Source of the DNA: Chitinophagaceae bacterium
Lineage (GTDB): Bacteria > Bacteroidota > Bacteroidia > Chitinophagales > Chitinophagaceae
Length of the DNA stretch: 64,000 bases
Assembly: GCA_020403455.1 (NCBI GenBank)
Contig: JADBXP010000010.1
Span: 124,001-188,000 of the forward strand
Direction: 5' to 3'
The position numbers and the translations under genes are program-made. The notes under the pieces are model-generated. The model was not told the DNA's origin, ran no database searches, and saw nothing but the letters and a program-made list of their open reading frames with translations. Shown in pieces: positions 51,579-59,877 of the stretch (position 1 is its first letter; each line of letters opens with the position of its first letter).

Positions 51579-53831
51579 CTACAATCCAAACCTTGCTTTT
51601 TGTGCGTTGAAGTTTTGCTGGATTTCTGCGGTAGAAAGCACTCTATTATATATTCTGGCGATATAAATTTGTGCATTTGCGGGAGAGTCGAGACTTTCTG
51701 CAGACCTGCCTATTTTTACTGTCTGTGTTGCAGGAATATCAAGATTGTGTGTTATGTTGGTAGTTGCTTCCAGCACTCCATTTATGTAAGCTTGTATTTT
51801 ATCATTCGATTTGAATGTTCCAACAATATGGTAGATAGTTCCGTAATTAATGGCAGTAGTAGATTTTGCATTTGCCTGCGGGGAGCCACTTTGCGGAGTT
51901 GTATTGAATTGAATCTTCCTGTCTGCCTCAATCAATGAAATAACAAATCCTTCAAACACGGAAGTCCATGTGTTTCTGCGAAACAATAAATATTGCCAAC
52001 CTCTTGAAGTGCTGGCATTCACCTTGATGAATAGTTCAGCTGTAATTTCAGTACTATTAGCTATTTGAGATTCGGATGGAACATTCACATAGTCATTTAC
52101 ACCATCCAATACAATATTTCCTTCGTTGCTGCTATTGAAAGTAGGCCCATTGAGAAGAGTACCATTGTTTCGATTTCCACTCATATCAATCCAGTCAACA
52201 CCAGTTTGTGGGTAAGAGTGTAAAAGACCCGCATCAAACCATAGAGCCAAACCATTGATGACTATACTCGTTGTAATAGACCTAACCCCTCTCCCCCCCG
52301 TATTAGCAACTCTTGCATTGTTTCCATTGGAAGCAGATAACCTGGTCGATGTGCGGGAGGCGGAAGCACTGCTATCATAAGATCCCCCTTTCCATCCGGC
52401 TCCTGCTGCATCAGGCCATCCTGCTACGTCGGCATCACCATTTGAGTTGAGTGTGCCATTGCCATGGTTACCGGAGAAAGCTCTTCCTGCATTGTTACCA
52501 AGGGTTACGACTCTTTCCCAGAGGTTTCCTCCGAGCTCCATATTGCCATAGTAACCCGCACCACTGGAACTTCGACTATTGGTGTTAGTGGCGAATATGC
52601 CGTTTCTTACCGGACCTGTTGTAAAACTATTTGTAAAGGCAATATTTGCCCCTGAATTAGACGCTAATTCATTGGTCAGACTCGCATTGGTTATTCCGGT
52701 TAACGCAGTACCCGAAGTGTTTCCCCATGGATATTCATTTAGAACAGGAGCTTGATTGCCGCGACAAGATTTTTCAAATTCGAGTTCTGTCATGGGTCGC
52801 AGACCTGCCCAATCGAGATAGGCATCGAGGTCATCCCAGGAGAGATAGTTACAGGCGATGTGTTGTCCGTCATCGGCTTCGTTGTAACCATTAGATGCAT
52901 TGAGATTACAGGCATAGACCGCAGGGACAGTAGAAGCTGTACCGGGAGTTTGAATATCGATGCCATTGCGGTTTAAGTTACCAGAAATTAATGCACCGGT
53001 ACCAGCGGCACTGTTGGGGGGAGAAGATGCGGCTGTACGCGCAGCTTGTTGGGTATAGGTAAGTGTATTGAGGAAGTCAACATATTGTTGCTGACTGATC
53101 TCATACTTCATGGAGTAGAAGGCATTGAATCCGGTAGGATATCCGGTAGCTAGTGTGGCAGTTGAGGTTCCGGATAAATCATTGGAAGTGTTATTATACG
53201 CTGCAAGATTATTAGAGGATGACAAAGAATTGTTGCTTTGAATGGTCGGTAATGATCCAGTTACGTTAAAAGTAGAGGCAGGCGTACTGGAGGACACATC
53301 GTTGGCTCTTCTTAGTTCTCCATTATTGGCACCTCCGCTTCCTGCCTGAAATCCACCGACAAGATTGTAAACCATTTCAATTGCGAAGACCCTAACAAAG
53401 ATCCGGGATTCATTGGTTACACCGTCGCTTCCATAATTCCATTGCAGTTGAATACCGGTTGGATTGAAGGTAGATGGACTTCCAACTGCAGCACTGCGAT
53501 AGATAAAGATGCCGGTGGCATCGTTTTGAGTAGATGTAGCGATACCGGGAAGGGTATGTCCGGAAGTGGCGAGGGTAGCGTGTTTCCATTCGCCGGTTGT
53601 TCCGACTCTATACTTGACAAACACCCAGGCAGCATCCCAGTTGAAGGGGGCGGAAGTAGTTCTCCAGGAATTCTCCCAGCTTAGATTAAACTGAACTCGT
53701 ATAGTCTGCGAAGCTGTGTTACGACTAGCGAGTGATACATTACTTACAATTACATTGTTAGCAATACTCTGATGAGACACTAAAAAAAGGGATGCAGTGC
53801 CAATCAATTTACGGAAGGTACTGGAATTCAT
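51579..53831 (-). CDS. large secreted protein: FGE-like domain plus LamG-like C terminus (copy 2)
   Basis: 750 residues from ATG at 53831, a paralogue of copy 1 in the same order and orientation. Signal peptide MNSSTFRKLIGTASLFLVSHQSIAN. The N-terminal domain and FGE-like core contain blocks identical to copy 1 (for example TTSAPFNWDAAWVFVKYR and FNAFYSMKYEISQQQYVDF), but the C-terminal LamG-like domain is well diverged and belongs to a different LamG type (SRGWQYLLFRRNTWTSV, KIQAYINGVLEATTNI), again ending NFNAQKARFGL. Tandem duplication followed by partial homogenisation is likely. The 103 bases between the copies hold only the promoter box of copy 1. Confidence 0.8.
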   Translation of the reverse strand: MNSSTFRKLIGTASLFLVSHQSIANNVIVSNVSLASRNTASQTIRVQFNLSWENSWRTTSAPFNWDAAWVFVKYRVGTTGEWKHATLATSGHTLPGIATSTQNDATGIFIYRSAAVGSPSTFNPTGIQLQWNYGSDGVTNESRIFVRVFAIEMVYNLVGGFQAGSGGANNGELRRANDVSSSTPASTFNVTGSLPTIQSNNSLSSSNNLAAYNNTSNDLSGTSTATLATGYPTGFNAFYSMKYEISQQQYVDFLNTLTYTQQAARTAASSPPNSAAGTGALISGNLNRNGIDIQTPGTASTVPAVYACNLNASNGYNEADDGQHIACNYLSWDDLDAYLDWAGLRPMTELEFEKSCRGNQAPVLNEYPWGNTSGTALTGITNASLTNELASNSGANIAFTNSFTTGPVRNGIFATNTNSRSSSGAGYYGNMELGGNLWERVVTLGNNAGRAFSGNHGNGTLNSNGDADVAGWPDAAGAGWKGGSYDSSASASRTSTRLSASNGNNARVANTGGRGVRSITTSIVINGLALWFDAGLLHSYPQTGVDWIDMSGNRNNGTLLNGPTFNSSNEGNIVLDGVNDYVNVPSESQIANSTEITAELFIKVNASTSRGWQYLLFRRNTWTSVFEGFVISLIEADRKIQFNTTPQSGSPQANAKSTTAINYGTIYHIVGTFKSNDKIQAYINGVLEATTNITHNLDIPATQTVKIGRSAESLDSPANAQIYIARIYNRVLSTAEIQQNFNAQKARFGL
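53551..53676 (-). repeat. near-identical block shared with 51195-51320
   Basis: Copy 2 counterpart of the 126-base block, encoding the SWRTTSAPFNWDAAWVFVKY to SGHTLP stretch. Silent positions are also identical, pointing to recent exchange or duplication. Confidence 0.75.
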
Positions 53832-53837
53832 AGTACC

Positions 53838-53845
53838 CAAAAATA
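53838..53845 (-). promoter_or_regulatory. -7 box (TAnnTTTG) of copy 2
   Basis: Reads TATTTTTG on the minus strand and ends six bases before the ATG at 53831; it lies within a longer open frame that starts at a TTG, which argues against that longer start. Confidence 0.5.
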
Positions 53846-53902
53846 GACAATTATTTAAATATAGTATTAATATAATATCAATTTTTCAGCACATAATTCC
53901 TG

Positions 53903-53925
53903 AAAAAGGGCAGCACTTCTTGCTG
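53903..53925 (-). terminator. possible weak terminator after metG
   Basis: On the minus strand CAGCA, loop AGAAG, TGCTG is followed after three bases by five Ts. The stem is only five pairs, so terminator strength is doubtful. Confidence 0.35.
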
Positions 53926-53953
53926 ATATTACTCATGAAATTCTCGCATTCAG

Positions 53954-56086
53954 TTAAGAGATTCCGGCGCCGGGAGGCACTTCCTCTTCCGGATGTATAA
54001 AGTGTAATTTCCCCTGTGGATCTTCTGCCATTAATATCATTCCATTGCTCTCAATACCCCGCATTTTTCTGGGTAGAAGATTGGCTACGACAGTTACTTG
54101 TTTGCCCACTATGGCTTCGGGATTAAAATGCTGGGCAATACCCGATACAATGGTGCGGGTTTCAAAACCGAGATCTACAGTCAGCTTCAGTAATTTGTCT
54201 GCTTTTTCTACTTTTTCAGCAGCAAGTATCTTTCCATTGCGCAGATCTAATTTGGCGAAGTCATCGTACACAATGCTTTCTTTCAGTGGTGCAAAGGCAG
54301 CAGGTACTGCCTCATCATTGCTCGTGTGTGTGGGTTCAGTCATGGCAGTATGTAATTTATTCAACTGGGTTGCTATTTCTTCATCTTCAATTTTTCGGAA
54401 CAATAGTTCAGGTGCTCTCAATGAGTAGCCGGTACTCAGCAATTTGGTTTTGCCTGCATTTTCCCACAAAAGCATTTTGTCAACGACTTTCAGCAGATAA
54501 CATATTTTTTTCGCTGTAAATGGCAGAAAGGGGTGTATAAAAATGGCCAGGTTGGCACACACCTGTAAGGCAATGTGTAAAGTATTATCAATACTTGCCT
54601 GTGCTTCAGCTACTACATCTCCATTGGCATCGGTCTGCTTGGCGAAAATCCAGGGCTCTTTTTTCTGCAAATATTGGTTGCCACTTCTGGCAAAAGCAAT
54701 GATGTGAAACAACGCTTCCCTGAACTTAAAATGTTCGATATTGTCTTCGACTGCTTTGCGGGTAGCATCAAAAGCAGCTATCATTTCTTTGTCAGTATCA
54801 GTTATATGATCGGGATGCAGCGGCGGCACTTTCCCCTTGCACAGTTTGTGCATCAGCACCAAACTCCTGTTGACGAAATTTCCCAGAATGGCTACCAGTT
54901 CACTGTTGTTGGCATCCTGAAATCCTTTCCAGGTAAATTCACTGTCTTTGGTTTCAGGAGCAATTTGTGTGAGATAATACCGCAATACATCAGCCATGAT
55001 CTCATTTCCTCCGGGGGCTTTGATGAAATCATTGATATAATCTTCCATGTCGAGCTTCCAATTGCGGCTTGTGCTCATTTTATCTCCCTCAAGATTCAGA
55101 AATTCATTCGCAGGAACATTGTCGGGTAAAATATTTCCATGCAGCTGCAGCATCACGGGGAAGATAATGCAGTGGAAAACAATGTTATCTTTTCCGATAA
55201 AATGAATCAATCGTGTCTCTTTGTCCTCCCAATAAGGTCTCCAATCTTTTCCGGTATTCATCGCCCATTGTTTGGTAGCACTGATATAACCAATGGGGGC
55301 ATCGAACCACACATAAAGAACTTTTCCCTTTCCGCCTTCAATATTTTCGGGTAGTGCTACCCCCCAATCGAGATCACGCGTAACTGCCCTGGGTTGCAAT
55401 CCACCATCAATCCAACTTTTACACTGTCCTACTACCGTAGAGCGCCAATCATTTCCATGTTCCTCCAGTATCCATTTGCGCAGAAAATCTTCATGGCGGT
55501 CTAGCGGCAGATACCAATGTTGAGTCATTTTCTTTACGGGTGGTTCACCGCTGAGGGTACTGACAGGGTTAATGAGTTCTTCCGGACTTAAACTCTTGCC
55601 ACATTTTTCGCACTGGTCGCCATAGGCACCGGTAAACTGGCAGTTGGGACAGGTTCCTTTGATGTAGCGGTCGGCTAAAAAGGTTTGTGCTTTCTCGTCA
55701 AAAAACTGTTCAGTAGTTTGTGTGGTCAGGTGACCGGCATCATTGAGTTGAGTAAAGAACTCGCGGGCTGTTTCGTGGTGAATAGGCGCACTGGTTCGGT
55801 GATAAATGTCAAACTGTATCCCCAGGTCTCGAAAATTTTGTTCAACGAGCGGATGGTATTTATCGATGATGGCTTGTGCAGTAGTTCCTTCTTTGGTTGC
55901 TTGTATCGGTATGGCAGTCCCATGTTCATCACTCCCGCATACAAAAACAACGTCCCGCTGTTGTGCTTTGAGGTAGCGCACATATATATCTGCCGGCAGA
56001 TAGGCTCCCGCCAGGTGTCCAATGTGTTTGAGTCCGTTGGCATATGGGAGTGCCGCAGTGATTAAGTATCTTTTAGGTTGCTGCAT
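53954..56086 (-). CDS. metG: methionyl-tRNA synthetase
   Basis: 710 residues from ATG at 56086. HIGH motif in PYANGLKHIGHLAG (HIGH at 21-24), a four-cysteine zinc knuckle CPNCQFTGAYGDQCEKCGKS, the KMSKS loop as DKMSTSRNW, and a C-terminal Trbp111-like tRNA-binding domain (DDFAKLDLRNGKILAAEKVE to PPGAGIS). The open frame runs 25 codons further upstream, but that region is leader. It charges tRNA-Met, including the initiator. The gene has a leader of about 60 bases, longer than most here. Confidence 0.96.
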   Translation of the reverse strand: MQQPKRYLITAALPYANGLKHIGHLAGAYLPADIYVRYLKAQQRDVVFVCGSDEHGTAIPIQATKEGTTAQAIIDKYHPLVEQNFRDLGIQFDIYHRTSAPIHHETAREFFTQLNDAGHLTTQTTEQFFDEKAQTFLADRYIKGTCPNCQFTGAYGDQCEKCGKSLSPEELINPVSTLSGEPPVKKMTQHWYLPLDRHEDFLRKWILEEHGNDWRSTVVGQCKSWIDGGLQPRAVTRDLDWGVALPENIEGGKGKVLYVWFDAPIGYISATKQWAMNTGKDWRPYWEDKETRLIHFIGKDNIVFHCIIFPVMLQLHGNILPDNVPANEFLNLEGDKMSTSRNWKLDMEDYINDFIKAPGGNEIMADVLRYYLTQIAPETKDSEFTWKGFQDANNSELVAILGNFVNRSLVLMHKLCKGKVPPLHPDHITDTDKEMIAAFDATRKAVEDNIEHFKFREALFHIIAFARSGNQYLQKKEPWIFAKQTDANGDVVAEAQASIDNTLHIALQVCANLAIFIHPFLPFTAKKICYLLKVVDKMLLWENAGKTKLLSTGYSLRAPELLFRKIEDEEIATQLNKLHTAMTEPTHTSNDEAVPAAFAPLKESIVYDDFAKLDLRNGKILAAEKVEKADKLLKLTVDLGFETRTIVSGIAQHFNPEAIVGKQVTVVANLLPRKMRGIESNGMILMAEDPQGKLHFIHPEEEVPPGAGIS

Positions 56087-56150
56087 GATGTTGAATAATA
56101 TAGCTTCTGGTGATTTTTTCTGACATTCTGCCCTTCGGGGGTTCAGTGCA

Positions 56151-56158
56151 CAAAGGTA
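56151..56158 (-). promoter_or_regulatory. -7 box (TAnnTTTG) for metG
   Basis: Reads TACCTTTG on the minus strand, a perfect match, 64 bases before the metG ATG. Between them is a small CCC-CGAA-GGG hairpin. Confidence 0.5.
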
Positions 56159-56218
56159 CAAAAACAGTATTGAAGGCTTCCATGTGAAGAATTCGTTGTG
56201 AAATCTTACTTTTATTTC

Positions 56219-57253
56219 ATGAAGCGATCATTTTTTTTCAAACAGTTACTGTTCACCGGGGGTGCTCTTGCTGCAGGTCAGCAGCTTATAGCGGCTCCCT
56301 CTTCTTCCCACCCTAAAAAATGGATCATACCTAAACACCTAAAGCCCGGTGATGCCATTGGTATTACTTGTCCCTCGGGATTTGCTTTGCAGGAAGACAT
56401 TGCGCCGGCTGTTCAGGCCCTTGAAAAATGGGGCTTGCGGGTTGTTGTGGGAAAGACTGTTGGCAGGAAGGATCATACTTTTGGTGGAACGGATGAGGAG
56501 CGGATAGCCGATTTTCAATCCATGGTCAATAACCACGACTTAAAGGCCATTCTTTGCGCCCGGGGTGGTTATGGGGCTGTTCGCATCATCGATAAAATTG
56601 ACTTTTCTCCCCTACGTCGTCATCCTAAGTGGGTGATAGGCTACAGTGACATAACCGTTTTTCACAGTCACCTGCATGCTCATGCTGGTATCGCTTCCAT
56701 ACACGCAAAAATGACAGAAGGGTTCCCCTCTGATCCGGCCCTTTTTGAGCCCATTCAATTGCAGGCAGTAGACACCCTACGCCAGGCATTGTTGGGAGAA
56801 AATATGACGTACACTGTTCCGGCAAATCCCCGCAATCGTCCCGGTGAGGTTTCGGGTATTTTGATCGGTGGTAATCTTAAGATTCTAGAAACACTTGCCG
56901 GAACTCCCAGTGATATTGATACCCGTAATAAAATATTCTTTGTGGAGGATGTAGGCGAAGCACTCTACAGCATTGACCGCATGTTTTGTAATCTGAAGCG
57001 GAGTGGAAAATTGTCCAATCTCAAAGCCTTGATTGTAGGAAGTTTCACCCGCATCCGTCCTGATGACCCTGATGTACCTTTTGGCAGGTCGATTTATGAC
57101 ATTGTTTGGGAGCAGGTAAAAGAATACGACTATCCGGTATGTTTTGATTTTTGTGTTGGACATCAAAAGAACAATGTCGCCTTGAAATGCGGAGTTCAAC
57201 ATCGTTTACAGGTATCTTCCGATACCACCACTTTAACATTGCTGGAAGCATGA
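56219..57253 (+). CDS. LD-carboxypeptidase, S66 family (exported copy)
   Basis: 344 residues from ATG at 56219 (a GTG seven codons upstream is in frame). The N terminus MKRSFFFKQLLFTGGALAAG is a signal peptide. S66 motifs: GDAIGITCPSG at the start of the domain, ILCARGGYGAVRIID, the serine nucleophile in VIGYSDITVFHSHL, the Glu in FVEDVGEALYSIDRM and the His in CVGHQKNNVALKCG. The family cuts the L,D bond of peptidoglycan tetrapeptides during wall recycling or remodelling. Its stop overlaps the start of a second S66 gene (ATGA). Confidence 0.87.
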   Translation: MKRSFFFKQLLFTGGALAAGQQLIAAPSSSHPKKWIIPKHLKPGDAIGITCPSGFALQEDIAPAVQALEKWGLRVVVGKTVGRKDHTFGGTDEERIADFQSMVNNHDLKAILCARGGYGAVRIIDKIDFSPLRRHPKWVIGYSDITVFHSHLHAHAGIASIHAKMTEGFPSDPALFEPIQLQAVDTLRQALLGENMTYTVPANPRNRPGEVSGILIGGNLKILETLAGTPSDIDTRNKIFFVEDVGEALYSIDRMFCNLKRSGKLSNLKALIVGSFTRIRPDDPDVPFGRSIYDIVWEQVKEYDYPVCFDFCVGHQKNNVALKCGVQHRLQVSSDTTTLTLLEA

Positions 57254-58152
57254 GTCGTCAACCACCATTTTTGCGCAAGGGTGATACCATCGGTATCGTT
57301 TGTCCCTCGGGATATTTGCCGTTGGAAGACACCAATGCCTGTGTGCAGCTTTTACAGCAATGGGGTTTTAATGTGCGAATGGGCACCACAGTTGGCAATC
57401 GTTTTCACAGTTTTGCAGGAACAGATGAGGAGCGACGTATCGATTTGCAACAAATGCTGGATGACCCTTCCATCCAGGCCATTCTCTGTGGCAGAGGTGG
57501 CTATGGCATGAGCCGTATCATAGATCAACTGGATTTCCGGCGATTCAAAAAAAAACCGAAGTGGGTCATTGGGTTCAGTGATATTACTGTACTTCATGCC
57601 CATTTGCAAGGCAAGTTGAAGCTGGCCAGCTTGCATGCCTCGATGGCAAGGGCTTTTGCTGAAAAAGATTCCAACAACATTAAAAGTTTACGGTCAGCTC
57701 TTTCCGGGAAAAAGTCGACCCATAGGTGTTTACCCCATGATTTGAATATAAAGGGAGAATCAATTGGTATGCTGGTGGGAGGAAATCTTTCTTTGCTGGC
57801 TCATCTCGCGGGAACAAAGACATCCTTATTTACTAAAGGGGCCCTGCTTTTTCTGGAGGATGTAGGAGAATACATTTACAATATTGACCGCATGATGATA
57901 CAGTTAAAACGCAGTGGAATGTTGGCAAATCTCACGGGTCTTATTATTGGTGGTTTCACGGAGTCTAAAGACACTACAATACCGTTTGGTTCTACCGTGG
58001 AAGAATTGATTTGGGAAAAGGTGAAAGAGTATGGATATCCGGTTTGTTTTGGATTTCCTGTCAGCCATGGCGAACATAATCTGGCATTGAAACATGGGGT
58101 AAAGCATCGCTTGCGCATTAGTTCCCGGTCGGTTGTATTGGAAGAAATTTAA
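57250..58152 (+). CDS. LD-carboxypeptidase, S66 family (cytoplasmic copy)
   Basis: 300 residues from ATG at 57250, overlapping the previous stop by four bases; the frame is open further upstream but only inside the neighbouring gene. It lacks a signal peptide. The S66 residues are in VIGFSDITVLHAHL (Ser), FLEDVGEYIYNIDRM (Glu) and PVSHGEHNLALKHG (His). Clearly a paralogue of the gene before it. A cytoplasmic LD-carboxypeptidase would trim recycled muropeptides so that they can re-enter precursor synthesis. Confidence 0.88.
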   Translation: MSRQPPFLRKGDTIGIVCPSGYLPLEDTNACVQLLQQWGFNVRMGTTVGNRFHSFAGTDEERRIDLQQMLDDPSIQAILCGRGGYGMSRIIDQLDFRRFKKKPKWVIGFSDITVLHAHLQGKLKLASLHASMARAFAEKDSNNIKSLRSALSGKKSTHRCLPHDLNIKGESIGMLVGGNLSLLAHLAGTKTSLFTKGALLFLEDVGEYIYNIDRMMIQLKRSGMLANLTGLIIGGFTESKDTTIPFGSTVEELIWEKVKEYGYPVCFGFPVSHGEHNLALKHGVKHRLRISSRSVVLEEI

Positions 58153-58196
58153 TCACTTCCCATTTCTGTAATATCCTCCTGGTGAAAGTAATTCGG

Positions 58197-59018
58197 CTAA
58201 CGGCTAATTACTTCTTTGATTGTTTGTTGGAAAATCGGATAGTCTGAGAGGTTGTTGTGAGATCCGCCTTGTATGGTAACAAAGCGATCGTCCTTTTTGA
58301 GTAAAGGAATCAGTTTACTTGCATTGCTGTAGCGAATAACACCATCGTCAGTTCCATGTAAAATGGTGATAGGTGCTTTTACCATAGGCAGGTATTGGTA
58401 AGTAGGAAATTGAAAATGGAGCAATCGGCTCAATGGATATATTCCAAAGACGGGCTGCAAGAGCGAAGAAATACTATAGTAAGGTGTTTCTAAAATCAAG
58501 TGTCTGCAATCTCTGACAGATGCCAGCCAGGAAGCTACGCCCGTTCCAATTGACTTTCCATAGATGATAATCTGCTCCGGGGTATATTTTTTTCTTGCCA
58601 ATAGATAGAGTTGTTTGGCTTCTTCATACATCAGTGCTTCTGTTGCTTTCCCTTTTGCTTTACCGAAACCGGGATAGTCTGCCATCCAGACCTCATAATT
58701 TCCTTCAATAAAAGTAGGGGCGAAGCGGGCATACCGGTTGATGTTTTCCCTGTTTCCATGAAAATAGAGTACGACACCTTTGGTGAGGGTATCATCAGGA
58801 CGAGTAAACTGAATGAAATGAAAAGAAGTATTGCTATCGACGGGCAATTCTATTTCGCGATAGGGTTGATTGATTGTATAACTGTCTCCGGCCGGGATGG
58901 ATATCGGGTGGAGTAAAAACTTGTCTTGCAAATAGTAGCCGGCAATTCCAATGACTGCATAGGTGAGTAGGGCAAACTTGATAAATGCTTTTATCCTGGG
59001 TGAAAAAAAAGAAGGCAT
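58197..59018 (-). CDS. membrane-anchored alpha/beta hydrolase (copy 1)
   Basis: 273 residues with an N-terminal membrane anchor (about residues 10-30). Alpha/beta hydrolase fold with oxyanion strand GVVLYFHGNRENI, nucleophile elbow IYGKSIGTGVASW (Ser), acid in ILHGTDDGVIRYSNA (Asp) and His in GGSHNNLSDYP. It resembles the BEM46/FAM108-like serine hydrolases, whose bacterial substrates are unknown. The paralogue is eight bases upstream in the same operon. Confidence 0.8.
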   Translation of the reverse strand: MPSFFSPRIKAFIKFALLTYAVIGIAGYYLQDKFLLHPISIPAGDSYTINQPYREIELPVDSNTSFHFIQFTRPDDTLTKGVVLYFHGNRENINRYARFAPTFIEGNYEVWMADYPGFGKAKGKATEALMYEEAKQLYLLARKKYTPEQIIIYGKSIGTGVASWLASVRDCRHLILETPYYSISSLLQPVFGIYPLSRLLHFQFPTYQYLPMVKAPITILHGTDDGVIRYSNASKLIPLLKKDDRFVTIQGGSHNNLSDYPIFQQTIKEVISR

Positions 59019-59026
59019 GGCTGGCT

Positions 59027-59815
59027 TTAGTATTTGAGAATATCTCGAAGGAAATTGTGGTATTCCGGGAAGGTTGGCAGGTTGTTGTGTCCGCCTCCAT
59101 CAATTCTGATCAAAGTGATTTTATGGGGATTAATGGCTTGTAGTTGTTCGCTGTGTTTGATAGGAATCAGCCAGTCGCGGGTACCATGAATAATGTAGGT
59201 ATGACAATTTACTTTTTTGATCCATTTATCGGTAGGAAATTGATAGCGGAGCAACCAGCGGTGTGGGAGAAAAGGCGTGAAACGTTGTACCACTTTGGTA
59301 AAGCTGAAATAGGGGGCATCGAGAATCAGGTAGCGGGGTGTGTTATCGGCTGCAATCTTGGCGGCGAAACCACTTCCCAGACTTCTCCCATAAACAAGAA
59401 TGTGGTGCTGCGGAAAACGCTCGGTGAGCTTTTCGTACACGAACTGCATGTCATTTAGAAGGTGCTCTTCAGAGCGTTTGCCGGTACTTTTTCCAAATCC
59501 GCGATAATCTACCAATACAACATCATATTGATAGCGATAAAAGTCCCGTGCATGTTTTGCCCAGCCCTTGATACTTTTTGAGTTTCCATGGAAATAAAGC
59601 ACCAATCCCTTTGGTTCCTGACAATAAAAATGAAGACCGTTGATGGAAATGCCTTCACCTACCTGAAAAAACAATTCTTCAAAAGGCAGGTCATATTTAT
59701 AGGTAAAATCCTGTGGTAACTTTTCGGGCTTGAAAATAAATTTTTCCTGCACAAAATAAATAATCAGTGCAACAACAATGTAAGTGGCTAATATGTAAAT
59801 CAGGGTGGGTGACAA
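59027..59815 (-). CDS. membrane-anchored alpha/beta hydrolase (copy 2)
   Basis: 262 residues from a TTG start (no ATG or GTG fits before the membrane helix at residues 4-22). Same architecture as its neighbour: GLVLYFHGNSKSIKGW, nucleophile VYGRSLGSGFAAK, acid IIHGTRDWLIPIKHS and GGGHNNLPTFPEYH. Probably a tandem duplication that has since diverged. Substrate unknown; esters or acyl groups of envelope lipids are possible. Confidence 0.78.
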   Translation of the reverse strand: MSPTLIYILATYIVVALIIYFVQEKFIFKPEKLPQDFTYKYDLPFEELFFQVGEGISINGLHFYCQEPKGLVLYFHGNSKSIKGWAKHARDFYRYQYDVVLVDYRGFGKSTGKRSEEHLLNDMQFVYEKLTERFPQHHILVYGRSLGSGFAAKIAADNTPRYLILDAPYFSFTKVVQRFTPFLPHRWLLRYQFPTDKWIKKVNCHTYIIHGTRDWLIPIKHSEQLQAINPHKITLIRIDGGGHNNLPTFPEYHNFLRDILKY

Positions 59816-59877
59816 GCAGCTGGTTTTATAAGTGACCTACCGGCCTATCTTTTTTTCTTGAAATAATGCTACCGGAC

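Noticed and set aside
49229-53831. Diversity-generating retroelement targets
   Set aside because: The FGE/C-type-lectin-like fold is common among such targets, but there is no reverse transcriptase or template repeat in the window, and differences between the two copies are spread over the gene and not limited to adenine-derived positions near the end of the domain.
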